Source of the DNA: Adineta steineri
Lineage: Eukaryota > Rotifera > Eurotatoria > Adinetida > Adinetidae
NCBI GenBank assembly: GCA_905250115.1
Contig: CAJNOI010000046.1
Span: 62,001-126,000 of the forward strand
Direction: 5' to 3'
Length of the DNA: 64,000 nt
The position numbers and the translations under genes were made by a program. Positions 13,301-28,098 of this stretch are shown here, in pieces. Under the pieces are notes generated by a model, which saw nothing but the letters and a program-made list of their open reading frames with translations, ran no database searches and had not been told where the DNA came from. Position 1 is the stretch's first letter; each line of letters opens with the position of its first letter.

Positions 13301-16300
13301 AAATCATTAAATAAACTTTACAAATCTGGATGGTTGTCCATCATCAGTTGCTCGAATATATATTGGAATAGTATTTCGGCTTTCATGATCTAATTTCGAA
13401 GATAAAATTAATTGATTATCAATTATATTAAATAATGGATTAGTTGTTGTATATGTCAATGTTTGATTAATATCATCATCCATAGCATTAATAACACCAA
13501 CTATATCATCGATTTCTGCATCTTTTGAAACTGAAGTGACTATAAAAGATAATAATGTTATTTAATAAATTTAAATAGAATATTTATTTACGAGATAAAG
13601 TGATATTATATGGTGGTTCATTTTCATCTTCAATTTGAATAAGAAAACGAATATGACGATAAGTTTCATTCGTTATTGGATCAAGAATTGCAACTGTTAT
13701 ATTAATTGTAGATTCAATTTCATGATTCAATTGACATGTATGATTGATACGACAATTCTCAACAATTTTTTGAGCTGTCTAAAAATAAAAAAATAAAGAT
13801 TTGTTTTTTTTTCGCTTTTTAAATTTTACTAATAAATTTATATCATTTATTTTGAAATATCCATTAGCATCATGAATAAGATTAATAGTATAATTTCCAA
13901 TACCATCCTGTAAAATAAAATATCCAACTGATGTATTTTCAGGAGAATTTTCCTGAATCTAAATATATAAGAAAAAAAATTAAATTAAATAAATATTATT
14001 TTTGATTTCTAACCTTATTATTCGATAATATTAGAGAAACATTTCTTTTATCTTTAATATTAATAATAAAATATTTCTCTACAATTCGACTATCTTCACC
14101 AACTGTTGTTACTAATACACTAATATTAAATATTGATGGTAAAGAAGATAACGATAAATCCATATCATCACGAACCTATATAGTTCAATAATTGTAATCG
14201 AATGATAAGAAAATATATATAAACTAACTTTAAAAGTAGTTAAATTAACAAGTTCAAATGGAAATAATGAATAACTATTTGAATTAAGTGCAATATTTTG
14301 TAGAATTTCTCCTCCAGCTGCTAAATCAATAGCTTGAAGTTTACCAATTTCAATACCACTTATATTACTTTTTTCAACATCAATCGATAGTGTTAATGTA
14401 TCATTGATTGTTAAAGTCTAAATCAAATAAAAACAAATCATTCTTTCATTTTAAATAATTTTTTTGTCACATACAATATTTTCAATTTTTATTCTTAATG
14501 GTTTCGGAAACGTCATTATTTTATCATTACTAGTTAATATTAATGTATTTATTATTAAATGTTCAACCGGAGTATTATTATCATCAAATAAACGTGGATT
14601 TATAACAGTAACAATTGATGTACATAATAATCGATCTGGATTATGTATTGATAATTCACATGTTGGTTTTGAAAAGCCTAATTCATTCGGATTATCATCA
14701 TCATTTAATGCCGTCAAATCGATATCTCGATCACGATCTTCCATTAGAAAAACAATTTGTCCAAGTGATGGAAGAGAATATGTACTTTGTGGAAGAAAAA
14801 TAGTTCGTGGTGTTTGTCTTCCATTTATTAAATCATTAAGTATATCATCTGATATAATACCATCAGGATTTGGAATAAATATATAAGTATCGGGAAGTTC
14901 ATCAACATCAATAATTTCAATGAGAAAATCACTTGTTATCTATCAGAAAACAATTAAAAAACGTTATTTATATGAAGTAAATCATATAAAGGCAGAATTT
15001 ATTCGTTATTATAGATTTCTACTTACACTCGCTGGTGGTGTTCCATTATCTGTACATTGTACAGTGATAATATAAAATGAATCTAGTTCATAATCTGGTG
15101 ATTGTAATAAACGTAAATTATTATCTTCAATGACAAAAAGAAATTCATTGTTTAATAATGGACTTTGATTAACAAGTGTATATGTATGTGTTTGATATAA
15201 ATCTTGATCTTCAACTGAAAATGATCCAATTAATGTACCAATTGGTGAATTTTCTCTAATAAAATTTTGGTTTAATTGTAAATTCACTGGTGGATCATTT
15301 TCATCTGTTATTGGAATTTGAATCCAAAATTTTTGCGATACAGATGGTTGACCATTATCTTTAATATTTATACGAATAAGTAATGAAGTAATCTGTTCAT
15401 AATCATGTGGACATAAATCCGGTTGACTTATACACATTTCAACATCATTAGTACGTTTTAACTAAATAAATATAATTTTTTTTTCGAAATAATTATTTGA
15501 ATATGACTTACAATTAATTGATCATTGTCTATGCTAAACATACCATTTGGATTCATAGCAATCAAATATTCAAATGTTTGATTATCCACTAGTAAATCTG
15601 GATCACTTGCATAAAAACGACCAATAACATAATCCATTGGAGAATTTTCTGGTAACTAAAAAATGAATATTGAATTAATAGCGAACAAAAAAATTAAATT
15701 TGAAATTTATATAAATACTGTATCAGGTACTAATATTAATTGAATTGGTGGTTCATTAATGTCAATAACATCAATAGTAAAATGTTTACGAATCGTATAT
15801 TGATGAATTGGATCCGTACATGTTACTGTTATATTATAAACAGGTATTTTTTCATAATTAATATTATAAACTTAATAAAAAAAGTTAAAAAAAAATTGAT
15901 TTTTTTGTTCAACACTTACGACCATCTTGCACAATTGAACTAGTTCGTAAAATTCCATTGACTATATCAAATGGTTGAGAATCTTCTGGAGCATCATATG
16001 TATGAACTGTACATACATAGTTATCATTATCCTCATCAGTGACGTAGACACTTGCTATTTCATAATCTAGTGCATTTTCTGGCATAGTTAAATGAAGTAT
16101 ATTAAAATAAATATTCTATGAGAAGAAGAAAAAACAAAAATTTTTTTTTTCATTATTATTGTTATTGTTGTTGCTTTTGTTTACTTGTGGTGGTGAATTA
16201 GCTTGTCGTCGTTGTCGTTCTGTTTTATCTCCATCATTTGAATATGATATGACAATATTCTAAACAATATTTATTAATTAAATTAACTTAAATAACGTGT

Positions 16301-19300
16301 TAGTTTTATCATTCTGTCATGATCAAACAAGAAGATTCTAATCATATTCACATTCCATATAAGATGAAAAGAAACAAGCAAAGGTTATAGATAAAATACA
16401 AAAAAGGAAAAAGAAGAACAAGACAAAGAATTTTCCGATCTCATTTACAATGAATGTCGAAGAAATATACTTACATCTCTTGTCTGTTTGTCTATCGTAT
16501 TATTGTTATCATTAACTGGTATAATCAACGAAAGAACAGGAACAAACATTAGTGTCATATTATCAGGTAGAGCTTTTACCCATGTTGATACCTTAGAGTA
16601 AGCAAAAAAAAGAACAAGAATATTAGTTAGGCCTAAAAAATAATAATGTACCGATAAAGGTGGTTGACCATTATCAGTACAAAGAATTTCAAAATATGTT
16701 TCATTTTCATAATGATTAATAGTTTTTATTTCAAATTTAAATGTTTGATTGAAATCATCATCGAATACCGTACAAAAACCTGTATGATCTAAAAGATATG
16801 ATAAAGAATATTTTCTTTTTTTTTCTTTGATATCATACTAGAACACTGAAGATCATAAGGTGATTCATTGATATCTTCAATATTAATCAAAAAAGTCTCT
16901 TCAGTTAATTCCGTTTCATTTGAAAATTGAACACAAATTTTATGCTGCTTTTGTTCTTCATAATTCAAACGTGATTGATCCGTAGTCTTTGAAAGAAAAG
17001 TAAAATAAGCTTTAGTAATTTTTCTTTTCCCCAAACATGGGAAAAAAAAGTCAAAATTTTCAATGAAAAAAAACCCCGAAGGAACACGTTCTGTTGATAG
17101 ATATGTATTTTGCCTTGTTCTTTTCTTGTCTATCATTCTTGTCAACTACTATTGCTTATTGTGATGATAGATTGACTCTTCTTATATGAATATATTGTTA
17201 TCTCGTGTTGAGTTACACATTATTGTGTCATCGTACGTTTCTCTATACTATTCAATAAAATCTACACATACACATATCACAAATCAACTTTCTTATCCAA
17301 AGATGATAATATATATTCTCTTCAATTCTGACGAATAACAAATCTTAATCTATTTCAAGTATGTTTAATAAAGTATAATTTAATAGAAAAATCATTTAAT
17401 ATGAGCAACAAAAAAACAAATTAATAGGTTGTCAAGCATTAAGTTTTTAAATAATAGTAGTCATCAAAATTTGATTATATCTAGATCGTATTTCGTTTGT
17501 TTTAGATATATATAGATATGTGTTTGAATGTCAACTTAATGTCTTATAGAGATTAGAGAAAGATAGAAGAAAAAGAAGAAGAAGAAAAAAAAGACGAGGA
17601 GGACTGCAAAATCAAACAATTGTTTTTGACTTTTTTTTCAAAAGATTACTTGATCTAAGAAAAAGGACGCGCATGTCTAGCCCTATACTCTTTTAACAAC
17701 AACAAGAAAAAAGAAATCCATTAAAAAATATAGATAGTGAGCATCTAATATATTTTTAAAGATCAACAGCCTTATCATTTTTTTATTCTATAATTGAATT
17801 ATCTGTATAAGTGAATGTCGAAAACGCATTTCAAATTTTAGTTGAGTACTCTTATCTATTTATCTTAACATCATAGTCGTTCTTTAATATGTTCTTTTTG
17901 ATTTTTATTTAGAACATCAACAACAAATAGTTTTACAAGCGTGACCTCTTTTTCTTTTTCTTAGTCTTTAACTTTTTATCTTTTGTGTGTTCATTATTTG
18001 ATCTATCCATAAGACATCGAATTGTCTTTCTCTATTACCTATGTCATTACACTAAATTATCCTATTATTTACATTACAAAAACACTTAATTTAACATAAA
18101 GTCTAGGTGTTATATATTTATTTATTCTCTTTCTATTACACATATATTTATATAAAAATTCAAAATGGTATCCGAATCATTTGATCTGACTATAACAGAT
18201 CCAACAATGACGAGTATATCAACAAAAAATACTTATCATATGAAGAAGAAATTTTTTTGGATTATTCTATGTATTATTGTATCAGTATTTATTGTTTTAT
18301 TGGTATTAACAATTTATTTTGGTGTTAATCAAAAACGAACAAATACTGATCAAACATTTAATAATTTAACAACAGCAACAAATCAACCTATTGTAACAAC
18401 AACATCACCGGCACCACCTGTTGAACGAATACCAACAAATTTAAAACAACAAGTTTATCATTTAACAATTTCACCTAATTTAACAATGTCAACATTTACA
18501 GGTTTGTTTTTTTAATATTAGAATTAAACAACAAAAACAAAAGTTAAATATCTTATTTTAAGGTACACTTTTATATACATTTACATGTCTCGAAACAACA
18601 AATGAAATTGTACTTCATTTAAAAGATCTAATATTAGATAATTCAACAATAAAAATAATAAATTCATCATTAACAACATCATCATTACCAATAATTAATT
18701 CTTGGTTATATGATAAACCGAATGATTTAATAAAATTAAAATTTTCATCATATTTCATTCCAACACATACATATACATTATATTTAACTTATTCAGCAAA
18801 TATTTCACGTGAATTACATGGTCTTTATATAAGTAAATATATTGATATCAATGGAATGAATAAAACATTTATGACATCACAAATGGAACCAACTCATGCA
18901 CGTTCAGTATTTCCATGTATTGATGAACCAGCAAGGAAAGCAATATTTTATATAAGTGTTATACATGATCCATCAGAACGTGTATGGTCAAATGGAGAAA
19001 TTCAACAAATTGAAACATTAAATGATGGAAAAATTTTATCACATTTTACACCAACATTAAATATGTCAACATTTTTATTAGCATTAATTGTGGCACCTAA
19101 AGCTGATTTTGATTGTCGACCTGATCGTCTTGTTGGTATAACAAATATAAAATCGAGAATATGTGGAAGAATTGATATTTTACCACAATTAGCTTATGCA
19201 GATGAAATTGCGTATAAATCATTAGAATTATTTAATAAATATTTTGATATTACTTATCCATTGCCTAAAATCGAACACTTTGCTGTACCAGATTTTAGTG

Positions 19301-22300
19301 CTGGAGCAATGGAAAATTTTGGTATGAATTTGTTGTCTGTATATATAAAATTATCAAATTTTATTTTTTAGGTTTGGTTATTTATCGAGAAGTTGGGGTA
19401 TTTTTTGATGAAAAAACTGTATCAGCATCACGTAAACAATATATTACAACTGTAGTTGCACATGAAATTGCACATCAATGGTTTGGAAATCTTGTTTCAC
19501 CAGCTTGGTGGGGTGAATTGTAAGTTTTATTTCTTTTTTTTTGGATAGAGAAAGAAAATTTTTTTAAATTTTAGATGGTTAAAAGAAGGATTTGCTAGTT
19601 ATATGGAAACATTAGCATCGGATGAACTTGAACCAACATGGATGCAAGATGAACGAATTGTTGTTGAAAAAATATTTCCATTTATGGAAGCAGATTCTTT
19701 ACCAACATCACGTCCAATAAGTATAAGTTCAACAAATCCAAATGATATATTTCAATTATTTGATTCAATAACATATGATAAAGGTGCAACATTAATACGA
19801 ATGATGTCAATGTTTTTAGGTGATAAAGTTTTTCAAAAAGGTATACAAAATTATTTAAAAAATTTAAGTTATTCATCAGCAACACAAGAAGATTTATGGA
19901 GATATTTAAGTAATGCTGCGGACAATAAAATTAATGTTGAAAAAATTATGAATGGTTGGACACAACAAGCTGGTTATCCGATTGTAGAAATTACTCGAGA
20001 ATATTCAACACCTATTGGTCGACAACAACGAACTAATAACAATGGTTATATTACTATTAAACAAAAACCTTTTAGTCTTTTTTCATCAACAACTAGACAA
20101 GAAAAATGGTGGATACCATTCAAGTATTTTGATCGAACAACAACAAAAGTAAGACATTTGTAAAAAAACGACTTTTTTTTTATTATTATTTCTGCTTTAT
20201 AACAAGTTAATATTTAATAACGTTTCAATTTTCGATAGTAATATGATTAGAAAAAAAAGAAACATTTCTACGGAATATTAGCAAAATGATTAATTAAGCA
20301 TTATTTTTCTATAATAAGTTTGTTTATTTGAGTATGATTGATAAAATGATAGAATCTGATAACCTTCATCGATAAAGGTTAAATGTCTTTCATTTATATT
20401 AGATTAAATGATGACATTATCAAGTCATAGATTAAATGTATAAATTAAATAAACATCTTAAAAGTCATTAAACTATTTTTTTTGACTTATATTTAATTGC
20501 TCTCCATATTTAATAATCTGAAATGATTCCATAATAATTTATCTTAGTAGAAAGTGTATAATTACAATTAACAGAAGTCTGTTGAAGTTGGGTGGGTGTC
20601 TGCGTAGGCGTTAATGAAGCGAAAATTGAACTCATATCCTCATAGTGTACGTACAATTCGATTGACTCTCTTTTTATTACTTGTCCTCTGTAGTGTTTGC
20701 CGCACGGTTATCTCTAGACCCATCAATTATATCGGATTTCTATCGGAATTCGACGCGACTTTTGACCCACCTCTAGTGATGTCCGCAGGTACTAATCTCG
20801 TATTTCAATAATATCAGAAAGTCAAGAAGAGGAAAAAAGACATTTTGACTTATTGATACGATTTATATTCATTTACTAAGTATAATGAGTATTCAAACGT
20901 AAATACTATTTTGTTTGTTCTCTAATAGAAATTGAATCAAAATCCAGTTATTTGGCTTAATGAAAGTATAACACGTTTACCAATATCTACATTAGATTCT
21001 GATTGGCTCTTAGCAAATCCTGATTATCTTGGTGTTTATCGTACAAAATATGATTCAAGAAATTTTCGTTTAATAATAAATCAACTTTTAACTGATCATA
21101 CTCGTATACCAACTATAACACGCGGTGCTTTAATTGATGATATATTTGCATTATCTCGTACATCAATTGGAAATACAAGTGATGCATATGAATTAATACG
21201 TTATTTAAAAGATGAAGATGAATTTGTTCCTTGGACAGCAGCATTTACCGCTATGCGTATTCAAGAAGATTTATTAACTGGACATGAAATTCTTCTTGAT
21301 GTTCAACATTATTTTCTTGATCTTGTTTTACCATTATATAATAAAATTGGTTGGGCACCAATAGATCAATCAAAAGAATGGTTACGTGCATTATTACAAC
21401 CAAGTGTTTTGTCATTGGCTTGTCGTTATGGTCTTCATGAATGTGTTGACGAAGCAAGAAAATCTTATCGTCGTTGGTTATCAAATCCATCATTAAATCA
21501 AATACCGGCAACACTTCGTTCAACTGTTTATTGTACAATTGTACGTGAAGGTTCTCATTTAGAATTTAATTTCTTATGGAATCGTCTTAAACAAGAAAAT
21601 GTTGCAAGTGAAACATTAAATTTATTAAATGGTCTTGCTTGTACACAAGATCCATCATTAATACTTTGGTTTCTTAATCAACATTTAAAAGTAAATCCAA
21701 TTATACGTGATCAAGATTTAGCTGCATCAATTCAACGTATTGCTCGTTTACCTCATGGAAATCAAATAGCATGGAATTGGGTACGAGATAATTGGGAACA
21801 AATTTTTTCTAAATGGGGAAAATCTGTTTCAAGTTTATCCGGTATTATTGAATCGGTTTCAAGTCATTTTGTTAATATTCGACAACGTAATGAATTTTTA
21901 ACATTTGCAAATTCAATTACGGATAAAGGTAAATAAATAAAAATATGAATATACATCTATATACTTTTCTATTCATTTTAGGTACTGCTCAAAGACAATT
22001 TCAACTTTCACTGGATAAAATTGATGCAGCAATTGAATGGAATCGTATAAATCTTAATGCCATAACATCATTTCTTCGTCCAGAAAAAACTGGACCAGAT
22101 ACAAGTGGTTATCGATTACCAACATTAGCTATTCCTCTACATTATGATCTTTATATAAAACCTTATTTAAATGTCACTGATAATAATCAACGTTATTCAA
22201 TATATGAAGGTGAAGTTAATATAAAAATTCAAATCATACAAACAACAGATAGAATTGTTTTACATAAACGTTATATAACAATATATCATCCAATAAAATT

Positions 22301-25300
22301 AAATAATCCAACAATATCAATTATACGAACAACATTTGATGAAGATAGAGATTTTTTTACAATTATTTTCAATCAAACATTATTAATTAATACACAATTT
22401 ACAATAACTATACCATATATAGGTGAATTAAGAAATGATACATCAGGTTTTTATCTTAGTTCATATGTACGATCAACAGATAATGTACGACGTTATTTAC
22501 TTGCATCACAAATGGAACCAATATCAGCACGACGTGCATTACCTTGTTTTGATGAACCAGCACTTAAAGCAACATATAAAATTATTGTTGAACATGAACA
22601 ACAATATCGTGCATGGAGTAATATGCCGATTGAATTAATTCAAAATCAAACAAATGGTTGGACAAAAACAATCTTTAAAAAATCCGTACCAATGAGTTCA
22701 TATTTATTAGCACTTATTATAGCAGATTTTGAATGTTTAACAGAAAATTATACAGGTCGTTATAGTAATATAACAACAAATGTTTGTGCACAACCAGAAA
22801 AAAAAGCGGATTTATATTATGCACTTGACATAGCAACAAAAAGTTTGAAAGATTTTGAAGAATTACATAAAGTTAATTATCCTCTAGCAAAAATTGATCA
22901 TATTGCTGTACCAGATTTTGGTGCAGGTAAATACAATACAAAAAAAAACATTTTATTACTATTCAAAATTTTTTTTTATTTAAATAGGTGCGATGGAAAA
23001 TTTTGGATGTATTACATATCGTGAAACACGACTTTTTTATAATAATCATACATCAACAGCATCGAATAAACAACAAGTTGCATTAGTTATTGCTCATGAA
23101 GTTTGTTTGAAAAAAAAATTAATTTTTTTGTCTAGAAATTATTTATTATTTTTAGTTAGCACATCAATGGTTTGGTGATCTTGTCTCACCAGCGACATGG
23201 GATGATTTATGGTTAAATGAAGGTTTTGCTAAATGGATGGAATTTGTTAATACAGATAAAATCCATCCCGAATGGGATTTATATGATCAATTTATAGCTC
23301 AACGTTGGTTAACAGTTATGCAAAATGATGCAATATCATTTTCACATCCTGTTAATATGAAAATAACAAATAATGATCAATTAACAGGAATATTTGATGC
23401 AATAACATATTCAAAAGGTTCATCATTATTACGTATGATGAGAAATTTTATGGGTAATAATACATTTACACGTGGTATATCAAGATATTTATCACAACAT
23501 TTATATTCAATTGCTACACAAAATGATCTATGGCAAGCATTAGGTCAACAAATGTTTGAAGATAAAATTCCGTTACCATTAAATACAACACTTGCTGATA
23601 TAATGAGTACATGGACGGATCAAATGGGTTATCCATATGTTGAAATACAACGTGAATATGATCAAAATATAATAAAAATAAGTCAACAACAATTTTTATT
23701 TGATTCTGATGCTCAACCATCGAAATCTTTATATAATTATAAATGGTCAATACCATTGAAAATTAAATCATTATCAACATTATCAACAGATATAATATGG
23801 TTTTCAAAAAAACAAATGAATATGACAATAAATATGAATTCAAATGAATGGATATTAGCTAATCCTGATTTATTAGGATTTTTTCGAACAAATTATGATC
23901 GTGAAAATTGGAAAAGACTTATTCAACAATTAAAAACTGATCATCAAAAATTTTCTGTTATTGAACGTGCTGGTCTTGTTGATGATGCACTTAATTTAGC
24001 ACGTGCAAGTAAGAATAATTAATTGTTATTATTATTGATAGAAATTCTTTGTTTTTTTAGATATTCTTCCGACATCACTTGTTTTTGAATTACTTGAATA
24101 TAGTCATTTTGAACAATCCTATGTTGTTTGGGAACGTATTCTTTCTAATCTTCAATATATCGAAGAAATGATTGCAGCGAGTAGTGAAGGTTTATATTTA
24201 TATGAACGTTTTCGTTCATATATGGTTGATCTTGTTTTACCTATTTATAATAAACTTGGTTGGCAAGATAAACCATTAACAGATAAATGGTTAGATACAC
24301 TTCATCGTGATATGGTTATATCAACAGCATGTCAATATGATCTTGATCATTGTACACAACGTGCACAAGAATTATTTGAAGAATGGTTTAATTCACCATT
24401 AAATAATACAATTGCTGCTAATCAACGACGTGTTGTTTATTGTACAAGTATAAGATTAGGTGATCGAGCAAGATTTCAATTTCTTCTTCGACAATATCAA
24501 ACATCACATGATCCACAAGAAAAAGCACGTATACAATTAGCATTAACATGTACACGTGATATAGAATTAATTCGACATCTACTTGATATACATATAAATT
24601 CAGAACGAAATATCATACGTGGACAAGATGTTTTAAATGGTATACGTTCAATATGTCGAAATTTAATTGCTGAAATTGAATGTTGGACATTTTTACGTGC
24701 ACGATGGACACAATTATATCGTGATTATAGTGGTTCACTTAGTTTTGCTGATTTAATTAAAGATACAACAAAAAGATTTAATACATTATCACAATTAGAA
24801 GAATTTGAAAGATTTGCTGAACAGATAACTGATAAAGTTTATTCTATTTGTTATTATTAATTAGTCATATTAATTTTTTTTTGTTTTATTTTAATAGAAT
24901 GCAATTGAATCAGAATTTAAAGCATCGATAGAACGTATACGTGCAAATATTCAATGGGTTAGTAAATCAAAACCAAATTTAGAAGAATGGTTTTTAAATC
25001 GAACAGTAGCAATTCGTCTTCCACTTGATTGGTTTCCATCAACATATAAACTTGATTTTGATGTTCAATTACGTTCAACATATCCAAATAATCAAGAACC
25101 AAATACAACATTTTCAGGTTATACACAAATACGTATGCGTTGTGCACGTTCAACAAATGAACTTCGTATACATGCAAAACAATTACGTATATCATATGTT
25201 ATATTAAAACGTCTTGGAACAAATAATAATCTTATTAGTGATTGGAAACCAATGTTAACATCAGAAACTATTATATGTCGATTAAGAGAACGTTGTATTG

Positions 25301-28067
25301 AAGGTCAAGAATATGAATTTCATTCGGAATATTCAGCTGAATTAGATAGAGAAATGGCTGGATTTTATTTAAGTAGATATAATGTTACTGATCCAAAAAC
25401 AGGAGAAGTTATTACCCATAATATTGGTACAACACATATGCAGGTAAATCATATTTTTTTATCAAAACTTTATATAAAGAAATTTTTTTTTCGTTCTAGC
25501 CCACTATTGCTCGACGAGTATTTCCTTGTTTTGATGAACCCTTATTTAAAGCAAATTTTACAATATCAATAACTTATGATGACAGTTTTACAGTTGTACG
25601 ATCTAATGGTGAAATGTTAAATAATAATCAACCAGAAGTCCTATCAAATGGTCGTTTATTATCACGTTTTGAACAAACACCACCAATGTCAACATATCTT
25701 GTTGCATTTGTTTTAACTGATTTTCAATGTATAACGAATATGACAATAAATAATATACGTGTTAGTGTTTGTGGACGACAAGAAGCAATGAGTAAAGGTG
25801 AAGGAGATTTTGCTTTACATGTTGGAACACATGTTATTACTTATTTTGAACAATCATATAATGTACCTTATCCATTAAGTAAATGTGATCATTTTGCAAT
25901 ACCAGATTTTTCAGCTGGTAAATAACAAACAGATTTTTATATTTCAATAGAATTATTTATTCATTCTATTAGGTGCTATGGAAAATTGGGGTTTAATAAC
26001 ATATCGTGAAACAGCATTACTTCATAATAATGAAACAGGTAATTTAGCAACTAAACTTCGTGTTGGTGAAGTTGTTTCACATGAAGTTGCTCATCAATGG
26101 TTTGGAAATATTGTGACACCAAAATGGTGGAATGATATTTGGTAATTAAAAATAGAATTTTTATATAAAAATTTTTTTTTTTAAAATATTATCTTTTTGA
26201 AGGTTAAATGAAGGTTTTGCATCTTGGGTAGAAATACTTGGTCTTAATAATGTTAATCCAGAATTTCAAGCATTAAGCATATTTGTTACAAGTAATATAA
26301 AAATAATATGCATAAATATATAATTCTGATTATTATTTGTTTAGCAACTGTCCAACGTGCACTTCTTATGGATAGTCTTTATTCAAGTCATCCAATAAGT
26401 GTTGAAGTAACACATCCGGATGAAATTAATTCAATATTTGATTCAATATCATGTGAATATCATTAACGTTTTTATTTCTATTAAATCTATTTATTTATTT
26501 ATTTATTTATTTAGATGATAAAGGTGCATCAATTCTTCGTATGATCTATACAGTTTTAAATGAAACAATCTTTTTTCAAGGTATAAGTAATTATTTAGAT
26601 CATTTTAAATATAGTAATGCTGTCCAAGATGAATTATGGTCATTTTTAACAAATGTTACCAATCCAAATCAATTATCTGGTTATACAATAAAAACAATAA
26701 TGGATACATGGACATTACAAGAAGGTTATCCAATATTAATTGTAACACGTAATTATTCAACAAATCGTATAACACTTAAACAAAAACGTTTTCTACTTGA
26801 TCCAAATGGTTTAAATAATACATCAAATTATTTGAATCCATTTAAACCATTAGAATTTCAATGGTATATACCCTATGATTATATGAGTAATACAAAATTC
26901 TCAGCATTTCATTGGTTACCACCAAATAAAACATATGAATTAGAAAATATTGAAACATCAAATAACTGGATTATATTTAATGTCAATCAATTTGGTTTTT
27001 ATCGTGTTAATTATGATAAACAAAATTGGAATTTAATCATCAATGGTTTAAAAATCAATAATTCACAATTTCCACCTGTATCACGTGCACAATTAATTGA
27101 TGATTCATTTAGTTTAGCACGTGCAAGAGATTTAGATATAAATATTCCATTAGAATTATCAACATATTTATGTCGGGAATTAAATTATATCCCATTTTCA
27201 ACATTTGCAATAACTATACAATATCCATTACTTATGTTTGCACAAAATGAAAATAGTACAGAATATAAACAATTACAACAATATATTCGTACTGTTGAAG
27301 AACCAGCATATCGTACACTTGGATGGTCAATAGGATTAAGTTCATCAGATTATTTATCTCGTCAATTACGTTCACTTGTTATAAGTGATTTATGTTCAAA
27401 TGATTATGAACCATGTATTAATGAAGCTATATTACAATATAAACAATGGCGTTTAAATCCAGTAATACATTCAATAAATCCTGATTTTCGTATAACTGTC
27501 TATTGTCAAGGTATTAAAAATGGTACTGTCGATGATTATAGATTTATACAAGAACAATATAAAGAAACAAATGATCAAATTGAAAAAAGTCGTTATGGTT
27601 TTGCATTAACATGTACAAGAAATTTTACATTACTTGAACAATTACTTAATGAAACATTAAGTAATGATTATATACGTTTACAAGATTCACCAACATTTAT
27701 TAATCGTATTAGTTTACAATTAGGTGGGCAAAATTTAACATGGCGTTTTGTTAGTCAACGTTGGTCGGAATTAGTTTCAAAATTAGGTGGATTAAGTTTT
27801 ACATTATCAAATATTATTGAAGGTGTACTACAAAATGTTAATACACAAAATGAATTAAATATTATTGAAAAATTCATGGCTGAAACAAAAGATTTATCAA
27901 CAGCCGAACGTGCTTTTCAATCATCTATTGAAAAAATAAAAGCTAATATCCGGTGGATGAATACAATAGGACGAGATATTCGGATGTGGCTTTCTAACAA
28001 TACGGTGAAATGTTAAATGCGCATAGAAAGACAATTTTTCGTGTTTTCTTTTTTTTTTGTTCTTTTC

Positions 28068-28098
<31 letters not shown>

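Noticed and set aside
14464..14886. Plus-strand 140-codon open frame
   Set aside because: It lies antisense over a cadherin exon (14475-14939) that is in phase with its neighbours. The frame is a by-product of AT-ending codons on the other strand.
20614..20811. 65-codon frame with a signal-like hydrophobic run
   Set aside because: It sits in a composition island inside an intron, with no homology and no flanking splice sites. I treat it as part of a possible inserted repeat.
18165..28016. Reading the locus as three separate aminopeptidase genes
   Set aside because: No start codon with anchor or signal precedes units 2 and 3, and the linking exons carry both unit ends in one frame with normal GT/AG sites. 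One gene is the simpler model.
28060..28090. TTC-rich tract after the aminopeptidase stop
   Set aside because: A plain microsatellite. No array structure with spacers, so not a CRISPR-like or functional repeat.
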